From contig NZ_JMGA01000004.1 in the NCBI RefSeq assembly GCF_000765145.1, positions 24,728 through 88,727 of the forward strand: a stretch of 64,000 nucleotides of DNA, given 5' to 3'. The notes under the pieces are model-generated. The model made no database searches. It had not been told where the DNA came from and saw only the letters and a program-made list of their open reading frames with translations. The stretch comes from Desulfosporosinus sp. HMP52. Lineage in GTDB: Bacteria > Bacillota > Desulfitobacteriia > Desulfitobacteriales > Desulfitobacteriaceae. Position numbers and translations under genes: made by a program. This document shows positions 33,592 through 42,550 of the stretch, in pieces. Positions within the stretch are counted from its first letter, which is position 1; each line of letters opens with the position of its first letter.

Positions 33592-35175
33592 ATGGCAAGC
33601 AAAGCAGGACAAGTGAAAAATTTATCTAGACGTTCTTTTCTCAAGTTTGTTGGAGGAACAGCAGGTTTGGTCGGTATCTCGCTAAACTTGACTGGTTGTG
33701 GAGACCCAGCGACAGCTGATGAAGCCATTGGTGGCAATGGCTGGATGCCAACCCAATACAACGCACCAGGTAACTGGCCTACCAGTGTTCGTGGTCGCGT
33801 TCCCATTGATCCGGAGAACCCGGCAATTGTCAGGGATGACCAAAAGTGTATACTTTGTGGCCAATGTATTGAAGTATGTGAGAGAATTCAATCAGTTTTT
33901 GGAAATTATGAACTGCCCATTAAAAAGGAATTCGTTTGTGTAAATTGTGGCCAATGTATTCAATGGTGCCCATCCGGAGCAATTTCAGAACGGGATGATG
34001 TTAATAAAGTATTCAAAGCTCTCGCAGATCCAAACGTTACAGTTGTAGTGCAAACTGCGCCGGCAACTCGTATTGGTCTGGGCGAAGAATTTGGTATGCC
34101 TGTAGGAACTAATGTTCAGGGCAAACAAGTTGCCGCCTTGAGAAAATTAGGGTTTGACGTAGTTTTTGATACTAACTTTACAGCTGACCTGACCATTATG
34201 GAAGAAGGCACAGAGCTTGTTAAGCGTGTCACTGGCGAATTGCATCACCCTATTCCGCAGATGACCTCATGCTGTCCTGGCTGGGTTAAGTTTGTGGAAT
34301 ATTTCTATCCTGAACTTATTCCTAATTTATCATCAGCGAAGTCTCCTCAGCAGATGGAAGGGGCTTTAATTAAAACCTATTTCGCAGAAAAGAAAGAAGT
34401 AGATCCCAAAAAGATCTTCTCAGTTTCCATCATGCCTTGTACAGCAAAGAAATTTGAATGTCAACGCCCGGAAATGAATTCAGCCAGTAAAGAGTTAAAT
34501 GATAGTAATGTTTCCCCTGATGTAGATGTAGTTCTTACAACAAGAGAACTTGCCAGAATGATCAAGCGAGCAGGTATTGATTTCGCTTCCCTTCCGGAAG
34601 AGGAGTACGATAAGTTGATGGGTACCGGAACAGGTGCAGGAGTAATCTTCGGCACGACCGGTGGCGTTATGGAAGCTGCAGTACGTTCTGCCTATTTTCT
34701 GATAACTGGGCAACAACCACCCGCTGCGCTTTGGAATTTAACTCCGGTAAGAGGAATGCAGGGTGTTAAGGAAGCAGCAGTTAATATTCCCGGGGTGGGA
34801 GATGTAAAAGTTGCTGTAATTTCCGGTCTGGCTAATGCCAGAAAGGTAATGGATCAGATGAAAGCAGGTAATGCACCCTGGGCTTTCATGGAAATAATGG
34901 CTTGTCCCGGAGGCTGTGAATATGGCGGCGGTCAACCCCGTGCTTCATCACCCCCTTCAGACGAAGATCGCAATAGACGTGCTGCATCTTTATACAATAT
35001 TGATGCCAAGTCCAAACTGCGCAATAGTCATGATAATCCTGAGATCAAACAAATCTATGCCGATTTCTTAACCGCTCCGATGAGCGAAAAAGCAGAAGAA
35101 CTTCTGCATACACATTATGTTTCCAGGGCGGATGATTTTATTCCTAAAAAATCCGAAGAAAACAAATTATTTTAA
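33592..35175 (+). CDS. Tat-exported [FeFe] hydrogenase, catalytic subunit
   Basis: 527 residues from the ATG at 33592 (gaggtggcaaaacac before it). N-terminus has a twin-arginine signal: SRRSFLKFVGGTAGLVGISL. Next come two [4Fe-4S] motifs, CILCGQCIEVCERI and CVNCGQCIQWCPSG, then the H-cluster motifs L1 TSCCPGWVKFVEYF, L2 MPCTAKKFECQRP and L3 EIMACPGGCEYGGGQPRASS. All four H-cluster cysteines are present. It oxidises or makes H2 on the outer face of the membrane, with electrons passing to the ferredoxin-like and NrfD-like partners encoded downstream. The exported form is known in related dehalogenating and sulfate-reducing Firmicutes. Confidence 0.93.
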   Translation: MASKAGQVKNLSRRSFLKFVGGTAGLVGISLNLTGCGDPATADEAIGGNGWMPTQYNAPGNWPTSVRGRVPIDPENPAIVRDDQKCILCGQCIEVCERIQSVFGNYELPIKKEFVCVNCGQCIQWCPSGAISERDDVNKVFKALADPNVTVVVQTAPATRIGLGEEFGMPVGTNVQGKQVAALRKLGFDVVFDTNFTADLTIMEEGTELVKRVTGELHHPIPQMTSCCPGWVKFVEYFYPELIPNLSSAKSPQQMEGALIKTYFAEKKEVDPKKIFSVSIMPCTAKKFECQRPEMNSASKELNDSNVSPDVDVVLTTRELARMIKRAGIDFASLPEEEYDKLMGTGTGAGVIFGTTGGVMEAAVRSAYFLITGQQPPAALWNLTPVRGMQGVKEAAVNIPGVGDVKVAVISGLANARKVMDQMKAGNAPWAFMEIMACPGGCEYGGGQPRASSPPSDEDRNRRAASLYNIDAKSKLRNSHDNPEIKQIYADFLTAPMSEKAEELLHTHYVSRADDFIPKKSEENKLF

Positions 35176-35191
35176 GTAGGAGGTGGAAAAA

Positions 35192-35968
35192 ATGGCAAAG
35201 GGAGTACTCGTAGATATACCGAAATGTATAGGCTGTGAAAGCTGTTCGGTCGCCTGTAAATTGTGGAATGAACTTGAATGGGATGAGCAGGAAAAATGCA
35301 AGACAGCTGCAGACAGAGCGAAAGAACCTAACAACGGCTTATGGCCTGAAGAATGGACATCAATTAATCGTTTTGACCTGGAAAAGGACGGCGAATCCGT
35401 CGCACGATATGTTAAAGCCCAATGTATGCACTGTGAAGATCCCGCCTGTGTATCATCATGTTTCTCCAAGGCATTCCAGAAGCTTCCCGAAGGACCGGTT
35501 ATCTATGATCAGTCGCTGTGTGTAGGCTGCCGCTACTGCATGATGGCATGTCCATTTGACATCCTGAGATACGAATGGAAGAAAGCTATTCCAGGAGTAA
35601 GGAAATGTCAAATGTGTGCCACAAGAGTCGCAAATAACCAGGAAACTGCCTGTACCTCAGTCTGCCCGACAGGAGCAATTACCTTTGGGGACAGAGAGGA
35701 ATTACTGGCCGAAGCAAAAAAGAGAATCAAAGAACACGGTTATGTAGATAGAGTATTTGGAGAGAAAGAAGCAGGGGGAACATCCTGGCTTTATATCTCA
35801 GATACCCCGTTTGAGCAGATGAGATTCAGAACGGATGTAACAACCAAGCCGTTGCCGTCTTATACAGAAGGATATATGAAAGCTACACCATTTGTGGGAG
35901 TTGGCTGGGCGGCTATATTAGCCGGATTATATGTCTATAACAATAAGGGCAAGGAACCTCTAGATTAA
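35192..35968 (+). CDS. Four-cluster ferredoxin-like electron-transfer subunit (DmsB/HybA type)
   Basis: 258 residues from the ATG at 35192 (taggaggtggaaaaa before it). Four cysteine motifs: CIGCESCSVACKLW, CMHCEDPACVSSCF, CVGCRYCMMACPFD and CQMCATRVANNQETACTSVC. This is the four-[4Fe-4S] architecture that links a catalytic subunit to an NrfD-type membrane protein. A C-terminal hydrophobic segment (PFVGVGWAAILAGLYVYNN) may anchor it. It lacks its own Tat signal and could be exported with the hydrogenase ('hitch-hiker'). Confidence 0.92.
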   Translation: MAKGVLVDIPKCIGCESCSVACKLWNELEWDEQEKCKTAADRAKEPNNGLWPEEWTSINRFDLEKDGESVARYVKAQCMHCEDPACVSSCFSKAFQKLPEGPVIYDQSLCVGCRYCMMACPFDILRYEWKKAIPGVRKCQMCATRVANNQETACTSVCPTGAITFGDREELLAEAKKRIKEHGYVDRVFGEKEAGGTSWLYISDTPFEQMRFRTDVTTKPLPSYTEGYMKATPFVGVGWAAILAGLYVYNNKGKEPLD

Positions 35969-35997
35969 TACATTAAAAACAGAATGGAGGGAAATGT

Positions 35998-37221
35998 ATG
36001 GAACTCATCACTACCGTCTTAAGTAAAGCAGGCGCTAAAAAGTCCACCGTGAAGTGGAAGTTTAAAATGACCCCCATGAGATGGGTGTTTACGGGCATAG
36101 CGGCTGCAGCTATAGCAGTAATCCTGGTGCGTTTTGTCTTAGGCTTGGGAGCGACTACCAACCTTAACGACCAGTGGCCATGGGGACTCTGGATTTCATT
36201 TGACGTATTGTTAGGGGTAGCCCTGGCAGGAGGCGGATATGGAACAGCCCTTATAGTATATGTGCTTCGCCGGGATAAGTTTTACCCCATCGCAAGAAGT
36301 GCAATGTTGACATCATTATTAGGTTATATTGTGGTTGTACTCGGTTTATTGATTGAAGTAGGACAATGGTTCAACTTCTGGAGACCTTATGTATCATGGG
36401 GACATGCCAGTGTATTGTTTGAAGTATTTTGGTGTATTTCCTGTTATACAGTGATTCAGATCTTGGAATTCTGCGAAGTTGGAACCGAGAAAGTATTTAA
36501 AGGGGCCCACAAATACCTGAAGAAAGCAATGCCTGTAATGCTGATCATCGGTATTACTCTGCCAACCTTGCACCAATCATCACTGGGCCAACTGTTTTAT
36601 CTAATGGTAGGTAAAGTAAACCCACTTTGGTGGACAGCATTTCTGCCGGTGTTCTTCCTGTTATCCTCATTCTTCGTCGGGGCCGGTATGATTGTTATCG
36701 AAAGCACTTTAGCCGGTAAGGCACTCAATCATAAAGTAGAAATCCCTGTTTTAAGAGGGTTGGTCAAAATTTCTGCCGGAGCCATGATCTTGTATCTGAT
36801 GTTAAAGATCACGGATATGGTGGTAAGAGGAACCTTTGCCAATGCTTTTGCCTTTGATTTGCCCAGTATCATGTTCCTGAGCGAACTGACTTTCGGGGTA
36901 ATAATCCCTGTAATCATAGCATTCAGTTCCTTGTCCAGCACCCGTAAGGGCCTGATCTGGTTTGGAATACTTACCGTAAGTGGAGTTGTTATGAATAGGT
37001 TTGATGTACTGTTCACAGGAATGGGAAAATATCTGAACCAATACGGCGGATCTTATGTCCCTGCCGTGTCCGAGTTTATTGTCAGCTTAGGATTAGTGTC
37101 AATAGCTTGTTTAGCTTACCTATTCTTAGCCGAAAACTTTAATATCTTAGGCAGTCATGGATCAGAGCATGCCGATGATATTGAGATCAAAGATGGAAAA
37201 TACGCTTCCACTGCGAAGTAA
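35998..37221 (+). CDS. NrfD/HybB-type membrane quinone-interacting subunit
   Basis: 407 residues with about ten hydrophobic helices. NrfD/PsrC-family features: WPWGLWISFDVLLGVALAGG near the N-terminus, WHASVLFEVFWCISCYTVIQ-like helix at about 140-160 (GHASVLFEVFWCISC), HQSSLGQLFYLMVGKVNPLW at about 200-220, and YVPAVSEFIVSLGLVSIACL near the end. HybB-like proteins pass electrons between an exported Fe-S subunit and menaquinone. With the two upstream genes it makes a membrane-bound hydrogenase complex. Tight spacing (29 bp) and gaatggagggaaatg start. A terminator hairpin lies at 37237. Confidence 0.9.
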   Translation: MELITTVLSKAGAKKSTVKWKFKMTPMRWVFTGIAAAAIAVILVRFVLGLGATTNLNDQWPWGLWISFDVLLGVALAGGGYGTALIVYVLRRDKFYPIARSAMLTSLLGYIVVVLGLLIEVGQWFNFWRPYVSWGHASVLFEVFWCISCYTVIQILEFCEVGTEKVFKGAHKYLKKAMPVMLIIGITLPTLHQSSLGQLFYLMVGKVNPLWWTAFLPVFFLLSSFFVGAGMIVIESTLAGKALNHKVEIPVLRGLVKISAGAMILYLMLKITDMVVRGTFANAFAFDLPSIMFLSELTFGVIIPVIIAFSSLSSTRKGLIWFGILTVSGVVMNRFDVLFTGMGKYLNQYGGSYVPAVSEFIVSLGLVSIACLAYLFLAENFNILGSHGSEHADDIEIKDGKYASTAK

Positions 37222-37236
37222 GCATTTAGCTTAAGC

Positions 37237-37282
37237 TATCCACTTAATCCCTCTGATTAATTTCAGAGGGATTGAGTGGATA
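37237..37282 (+). terminator. Terminator-like hairpin of the hydrogenase operon
   Basis: tatccacttaatccctctga / tcagagggattgagtggata, 20-bp stem with a G-U pair and a 6-base loop. No strong T-run follows, so it may also stabilise the mRNA. Confidence 0.7.
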
Positions 37283-37507
37283 TATGAAATTAATTAGTTG
37301 CCCAAATTTTTACGATATAAGATATACACGATATACCCTATAGGATGTTTACTAAACGGACGAGGTTAGATAAGTTTCTGCTTGAAAAAGCCCTTGAAAG
37401 AGTCAACTCAACTTATGCCAGGTTAACTAATTATCTGTGTTTATTAAGTTTTAATATAGATTAAAATTCGATAGTAATCTTATATAACCGTTCAGAGAGG
37501 TGTCTTA

Positions 37508-38539
37508 ATGATGAATAATTGTCTGATTGTATATAATCAAAATAATTGTCTCAATGCAAAAAAGGCCTCTGATAATCTTTGCCGGTTATGTATCGACTCC
37601 TGTCCCCATCAAGCCATTTCTATATATCGAGAACTTGATGCTAAGCGCTGCACAGAGTGCGGGATTTGCACGGCAGTATGTCCCAGCGATGGATTTGTCT
37701 ATCGCGATACAGATACGCTCTATGATTATCTCAAAAATTCAGAGAAGATTGTTTTAAACTGCCCACAAGCAATTCCGGCAGGTCATGAAATCCCTTGTCT
37801 CGGAATTTTTGACAGGGATTTATGGCTGACCTTAATGTTATATGCCAGAGAGAAAGAATTAACCATATTTACCGGAGAGTGTGCAAATTGTCCGGATAAA
37901 AAAGCATGCGGAATAAGTGTGCAGATTTTTATAGAATTGCACAATGCATGGGCAGATCATCCACAGTTATTGATTAAAGTTGCAGCTGACAATGGAGAGA
38001 GTGAATCAACGGTGTCAGTTCAAGCCCAGAACGAGAGTAGGGGTTGGCGGGACATCGGACGTGAGAAATTTGAAGCAATCCGAGCAGGGAATACTTCTCT
38101 TGAGCCATATCTTATTCCAAAGACTCGGCAATTCTTTGAGGAAACCTGGAAAGCCGTAAAATCCGAAATCGATATGCTCCCTATAGCGGCTTTAAAGGTG
38201 AGGGAACAATGTACAAATTGCGGGGAATGTCCAGAGATTTGCCCGCAGGGTGCTTTATCGAAAACGGACACCAAGGAACAGTTGACCTTGATATATGAAC
38301 CACTGAAATGCGTCCACTGTCAAAGATGTGTCAGTATATGCCGTTCTAAAGCGTTAACTATGGAAGTTAAGTCCTTATCTTATCGTTTGCTAACCGGTAA
38401 AGTTCTTTTGTATCAAAGAAAGCGACGTTTTTGTGCTTCATGTAATAAGCAAGTATTTGATGACTTCGAGCCACCTTTGTGTATGGCTTGTGCGACAAGA
38501 GATTATGATGAGCGGGTATTATCCCTGGGCTCACATTAA
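37508..38539 (+). CDS. Polyferredoxin-like cytosolic Fe-S protein
   Basis: 343 residues, ATGATG start after agaggtgtctta. Fe-S motifs: CRLCIDSCPHQAI and CTECGICTAVCPSD near the N-terminus, CANCPDKKAC in the middle, CTNCGECPEICPQG and CVHCQRCVSICRSK near 235-280, and a C-terminal zinc-ribbon-like CASCNKQVFDDFEPPLCMAC. No signal or membrane helix. Related proteins accompany exported molybdo- or hydrogenase-type operons and may act in maturation or as a redox sink; the role is not settled. It sits 286 bp after the NrfD gene, with its own leader. Confidence 0.75.
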   Translation: MMNNCLIVYNQNNCLNAKKASDNLCRLCIDSCPHQAISIYRELDAKRCTECGICTAVCPSDGFVYRDTDTLYDYLKNSEKIVLNCPQAIPAGHEIPCLGIFDRDLWLTLMLYAREKELTIFTGECANCPDKKACGISVQIFIELHNAWADHPQLLIKVAADNGESESTVSVQAQNESRGWRDIGREKFEAIRAGNTSLEPYLIPKTRQFFEETWKAVKSEIDMLPIAALKVREQCTNCGECPEICPQGALSKTDTKEQLTLIYEPLKCVHCQRCVSICRSKALTMEVKSLSYRLLTGKVLLYQRKRRFCASCNKQVFDDFEPPLCMACATRDYDERVLSLGSH

Positions 38540-38766
38540 TTATAATTTGTAACCATAATAATTATAGTATAGATGAATAGGGATGCGACGATTATACTCG
38601 CTGAAATAAGCCCTCTTCTTCTATCTTCTTGGGCTTCTAAAACAGTGGCAGTATAGTTGTTCGGTGTCCTTAAATAGTAGATAGCAGCAGTTCCTTTTGC
38701 AGTCGGATTGAAGTTATCATTTATCTTTTTGTTGCGGTTATCAATTACATAATATCTCCCTCTCAT
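38536..38766 (-). CDS. Small protein with C-terminal membrane anchor
   Basis: 76 residues. ggagagaagctt precedes the ATG at 38766. The N-terminal two thirds are polar (MRGRYYVIDNRNKKINDNFN, then GTAAIYYLRTPNNY), and the C-terminus is one helix (GLISASIIVASLFIYTIIIM). Tail-anchored topology. Its 3' end overlaps the converging Fe-S gene by four bases. Function unknown. Confidence 0.6.
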   Translation of the reverse strand: MRGRYYVIDNRNKKINDNFNPTAKGTAAIYYLRTPNNYTATVLEAQEDRRRGLISASIIVASLFIYTIIIMVTNYN

Positions 38767-39372
38767 AAGCTTCTCTCCTTTTCAGGTAATATGTTAATGG
38801 CACCTTAGCAAATCTTTAAAATCTAGCTGCCTCACGGAATATACATTTCTGTTGTTAATAACCTAATTTTGAAGACATCACTTCCTCCTTCTTCTCATTA
38901 TATACAGAGTTCACTAAGTATTCTGAATTTCCTGCCTATCGACAAAAATAATTGATTGTCGACTATTTTTGTGTGCCTATCTACTTGATTATATCATTTA
39001 TACAGCCTATGTTGCCCTCAAAATTGGAAAGGTATCCGATTTTGAGGGCATTATGCTTTATGTGAAGTTTGCTGCACCATAAGCTTGGCCTAAGATTTCT
39101 TTAAGAAAGTAACAGAAGGTAACAGAACGGACAGGGAGAACTATAAATGTATCAAGATATTGAGAATCGATGGCTTATAGTTATAATTAGCAATATTATA
39201 CTTTTTAAAACATGTGATCAGACAAGTACAGGTCCCTAAAAGAGGAAATATAGGAGAATAGTGGAATATAGTTATTATAAGGAACTTTGAGCTTCCGTTA
39301 TTGACAGACTGATCTATTACTCTTAAGTGAGAGATCACTTAGCTCAACGCATACGAGGAGGGGAGAAGCCAA
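38767..39372. other. Intergenic stretch with hairpins and a weak mini-ORF
   Basis: Contains a 12-bp hairpin tgccctcaaaat / attttgagggca at 39013-39050, a small stem gtcga...tcgac around 38938-38962, tandem gtaacagaa copies near 39107-39128, and a possible 30-residue frame at 39147. Otherwise nothing recognisable. Confidence 0.5.
39147..39239 (+). CDS. Possible 30-residue peptide
   Basis: cagggagaactataa before ATG at 39147; the peptide starts MYQDIENRWLIVIISNIILF and ends TCDQTSTGP. Partly hydrophobic. No family and no homologous neighbour; could be chance. Confidence 0.25.
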   Translation: MYQDIENRWLIVIISNIILFKTCDQTSTGP

Positions 39373-39825
39373 GTGGAAACAAGTCAGTTAAGGAAATTAA
39401 GGTTTATCGAAGGTTTGATAATGAACATTGTCTATGTATTAAGTTTAATGTTGATTTTCGTAGGGCCAATGTACCTAGGAATATCCCCACGTCTCATGGC
39501 CAGTTTATTATTGCTAATGACTTTGGGTTCCATTGTATTCAGTCGAAGGTTAGGGAGCTTTTTCTACAACAAGATATTTCCATTTATGAAACCGCTTTGG
39601 GATTATGATCAACAGAAATTTGTTTCGGAAGGGATCAAATGGGGCAGGAGGTTGGTTGAATCTCTAACGGTTATTGGCCTGATATATCTTGTAATATATC
39701 CTTGGCCATTTCCAGAGCGGATAAATTGGTTATCACTAAAGTACTCAATGCTAGGATGCTTGACAGGATACAATATCGGAATGGTGTGGAATGTCTTTAC
39801 AGAAAAATTTGATTTAGCAGGGTAA
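39373..39825 (+). CDS. Hypothetical membrane protein
   Basis: 150 residues from a GTG at 39373 (gaggaggggagaagccaa before it). Four hydrophobic helices (IMNIVYVLSLMLIFVGPMYL, RLMASLLLLMTLGSIVF, SLTVIGLIYLVIYPW, YSMLGCLTGYNIGMVW). Positive residues between helices 2 and 3. I recognise no family. It seems monocistronic, and degraded DNA follows. Confidence 0.65.
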   Translation: METSQLRKLRFIEGLIMNIVYVLSLMLIFVGPMYLGISPRLMASLLLLMTLGSIVFSRRLGSFFYNKIFPFMKPLWDYDQQKFVSEGIKWGRRLVESLTVIGLIYLVIYPWPFPERINWLSLKYSMLGCLTGYNIGMVWNVFTEKFDLAG

Positions 39826-40093
39826 TCCTGAAAGTGGGAAAGAAGTTGAATAGGCTTTTTCTTAAAAAAAGGTGACACCACTGGAGTGCCCATAAATACG
39901 GCAACCATGCTGGGGCTAAATGTTTTATAGGATGACGTTCTTGCATGTTTAAAACTCCTAACAATTAATTTAACGAAATGGACCAATTGAATGTTACTAT
40001 GGAATTAGGAAGGGTGCGTTTTACACAACCAGCAGTAATAGTCGGAAAGAGGGGAGACAAAGAAAGTTACCGAGGGGTTTCCTAAAGACTTTA

Positions 40094-40176
40094 TTGCAGA
40101 CACTGCGAATCAAAATTGCTACGCATCTATCAAAATTTCAACGATATTCCTTCTCTGGATGTGGTAAGAAGGAAGC
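40094..40176 (+). pseudogene. Degenerate fragment of a phnC-like ABC ATPase gene
   Basis: About 80 bases closely match 43717-43796 inside the intact phnC gene on the same strand. Shared blocks include tctatcaaaatttcaacg and the ctggatgtggtaagaa/ctcgatgtggcaagaa segment, just beyond the Walker A region. Flanking sequence is not recognisable as the rest of the gene. It is a relic of a second transporter copy or of a small duplication. Confidence 0.7.
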
Positions 40177-40182
40177 GTTATA

Positions 40183-40235
40183 AGATGCCAATTCAAATTG
40201 GCCTGTACAGGCCAATTTGAATTGGCATCTTTTTG
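40183..40235 (+). terminator. Strong terminator after the phnC relic
   Basis: agatgccaattcaaattggc / gccaatttgaattggcatct, about 20-bp stem with small loop, then ttttt. It probably once ended the transporter operon. Confidence 0.85.
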
Positions 40236-40472
40236 ACCTATCACATTCTCTCCTGACGTATGGGATGAACTAAAACATTAAGGAGTATTCTCTATATTGA
40301 GTTGATCGAATCCGACAAAAACTGATAAAACTCATTAAGTAAACTGTAGATTGTGCTTTTGGCATTAAATTTGATGCCATTTAGAACTACTGTTAATTGT
40401 ATTAACCGTGCTATCTTTGGACTAATAGTATTCACTGGAATAATATTTTCAATAAAAGGGAGTTGATTTGAT

Positions 40473-42188
40473 ATGAATTGGTTTAGAAATTGGACAATAA
40501 GAACAAAAGTTCTATCACTGGTCACCCTCATGACCTTATTTATAGGTAGTGTGGGATTTATAGGTTATTACTTCAATGCTAAGGCAAATGTTAGTATTGA
40601 CGGTATCTATAAACATAACTTAATGGCGATCAATTATCTGAATGATGCCAGAAATCAGTCAAGAGCAGGCGAAGCAGCAATCTTTCATTTTTTGATTGCA
40701 ACTGATAAAGCAACACAAGAGTCAGCACACAAAACAGTGACTTCTCGATCGGTGGCTTTAGACAAACTACTAAGCGAATACCTGAAGCTTCCTCATGAAG
40801 CCTATGAAAAGGATAGGATTCCGAAATTACAGCAAGACTTAGCCTCTTATAAGACGGAAGTAAAAAGAGTAATTGAAATGAACCTTAATGGAGACCAAAT
40901 AGGCGCTTATGAATATTTCGTAAATACTGCTTATCCTCATTTTGATTCATTTAGTATCGAATTGAAAGAGCTGGCATTATTTAATGTGGAACTAGCTTCT
41001 ACTACACATTCTCAAAATACTCTTGACTATGCCAAGTCCATAAAACTTCTTGTTTCCATATCCATTGCAGCGGCCCTGCTGTGTCTATTGCTTGGGTTTG
41101 GAGTGGCGAGTTTTATCTCCAATTCTATTAGGAAAGTTTTGAAGAGCGTCGAACGAGTCGCAGCAGGAGATTTATCAATTGAAGATGTTATTGTCGCAGG
41201 AAACGACGAATCAGGTCAGTTAGCTATTAGTTTCAATATGATGAAGAATAATCTGCATGGGCTAGTTACTCAAGTCTCTCAGTCCTCGGAGCAAGTCGCG
41301 GCTTCCTCAGAAGAGTTAACTGCCATTGCCGAGCAAAATACTCAAGCTTCAACTCAGATAGCGACTTCGATCGAACTAGTAGCCCAAGGGACAGAAAAAC
41401 AAGCAGGTGCTGTAAACCAAACATCGTCTGCTGTCGAAGAAATCTCTGCCAGTACAGAGGAAGTCGCTGCCAGCTCTAGTGAAATCACTCGTTCAATGGT
41501 CGATACATTGACAACGACTCAAGCCGGTCAAAAAGCCTTAGAACGAGTGGCTGAACAAATGAACAGTATTAGCGCAGGAACTAACCGAGTACAACATGCT
41601 ATAACAGAGTTATCAACGAATTCCGAGAAAATTGGAAATATCATAGGAGTCATTACTGGGATTGCCGATCAAACTAATTTATTGGCTCTAAATGCAGCAA
41701 TAGAAGCAGCTAGGGCAGGAGAGCAAGGTCGTGGGTTTGCCGTTGTCGCTGAGGAAGTTAGAAAACTGGCAGAACAATCACGGGAAGCTACAAAACAAAT
41801 TGAAACTCTCATCAATCAAAACAAGAGTGATATTGGTACAGCGGTCACAGCTATGGCAGATGGTGTAGACAGTGTGAAAATGGGTATGAATGTCGTCGAC
41901 GTGGCGGGACAATCCTTTAACGAAATCGCCAAACTTGTAGAAAGTGTATCTGCTCAAATGGAACAGATAGCTGCAACCATACAACAAATAGCAGGTGGAA
42001 ATGAAAAGATAGTTTCGTCAGTTCGCGAAGTTGATCTAATTAGTAAGGAGACAGCAGCTCAAGCTCAAACAGTCTCAGCTGGGGTCGAAGAACAAACAGC
42101 TTCAATGGAACAAGTATCTTCGTCAGCCCAAAGTCTATCTACTATGGCATTTGAACTTCAAACAATTATTAACAAATTTAATATATAA
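40473..42188 (+). CDS. Methyl-accepting chemotaxis protein
   Basis: 571 residues. Transmembrane helix 1 ([20 protein letters not shown], about 12-31), a four-helix-bundle sensor domain outside (about 35-185; [17 protein letters not shown]), helix 2 ([20 protein letters not shown]), HAMP (about 210-265; [14 protein letters not shown]) and a long cytoplasmic coiled coil. The conserved hairpin tip reads [20 protein letters not shown] and [20 protein letters not shown]. No CheR-binding pentapeptide at the C-terminus. It senses a small ligand and signals to CheA. Initiation site aaagggagttgattt. Confidence 0.95.
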   Translation: MNWFRNWTIRTKVLSLVTLMTLFIGSVGFIGYYFNAKANVSIDGIYKHNLMAINYLNDARNQSRAGEAAIFHFLIATDKATQESAHKTVTSRSVALDKLLSEYLKLPHEAYEKDRIPKLQQDLASYKTEVKRVIEMNLNGDQIGAYEYFVNTAYPHFDSFSIELKELALFNVELASTTHSQNTLDYAKSIKLLVSISIAAALLCLLLGFGVASFISNSIRKVLKSVERVAAGDLSIEDVIVAGNDESGQLAISFNMMKNNLHGLVTQVSQSSEQVAASSEELTAIAEQNTQASTQIATSIELVAQGTEKQAGAVNQTSSAVEEISASTEEVAASSSEITRSMVDTLTTTQAGQKALERVAEQMNSISAGTNRVQHAITELSTNSEKIGNIIGVITGIADQTNLLALNAAIEAARAGEQGRGFAVVAEEVRKLAEQSREATKQIETLINQNKSDIGTAVTAMADGVDSVKMGMNVVDVAGQSFNEIAKLVESVSAQMEQIAATIQQIAGGNEKIVSSVREVDLISKETAAQAQTVSAGVEEQTASMEQVSSSAQSLSTMAFELQTIINKFNI

Positions 42189-42240
42189 AACAGTTCAGAA
42201 ACCCTTAATTGACAATCAACAACAGCTAACGGAAAGCAAA

Positions 42241-42283
42241 GAGCAAGTAGCCCATCCCTTCATTAGGGAGCTTCTTGCTCTTT
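42241..42283 (+). terminator. Terminator of the chemoreceptor gene
   Basis: gagcaagtagcccatccct ... agggagcttcttgctcttt: long imperfect stem with a T-run. Confidence 0.7.
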
Positions 42284-42331
42284 AGCTATTGGCGTCAAAA
42301 AGGGAATCGAGAGAGCAAACCCTATTTTTAG

Positions 42332-42439
42332 CCCCTTTTATTAGTTATGTTTATCATGATTGTGGTTAGCACCCTGACCTTAGACGGGGCGATGATAGGT
42401 CTGGAAGCAGTAATAGTGGCAATGGCAGGACTGGTTTAG
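42332..42439 (+). pseudogene. Possible relic of a membrane transporter gene
   Basis: A frame without a start reads PLLLVMFIMIVVSTLTLDGA then MIGLEAVIVAMAGLV and TAG. The pattern (helix, TLTLxGAMxGLE) faintly recalls neurotransmitter:sodium symporters, but is too short to prove it. Preceded by an in-frame stop. The rest of 42284-42550 is non-coding. Confidence 0.25.
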
Positions 42440-42550
42440 CCTTTTCGAGTTTTTCATGATATCTTAAGTGATAGGTATTTAGTTATTGACACGCATTTAT
42501 GATTAGTTATATAATTCTCTTTGTCGAATTTATGAGAAAAGGTGGATCTG

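Larger units (their letters stand above)
39826..40472. other. Decayed sequence before the chemoreceptor gene
   Basis: 647 bp with only short frames. Includes a degenerate phnC fragment at 40094-40176 and a strong terminator at 40183-40235. The stretch at 39870-39960 reads like broken coding sequence but I cannot assign it. From 40240 on it is AT-rich promoter DNA for the chemoreceptor (aaagggagttgattt before its ATG). Confidence 0.55.

Noticed and set aside
39609..39986. 125-codon reverse frame
   Set aside because: Antisense to the membrane protein at 39373; the part beyond it has no initiation site.
42332..42439. Intact small membrane protein
   Set aside because: No start codon with a site, an in-frame stop just upstream; listed only as a possible relic.
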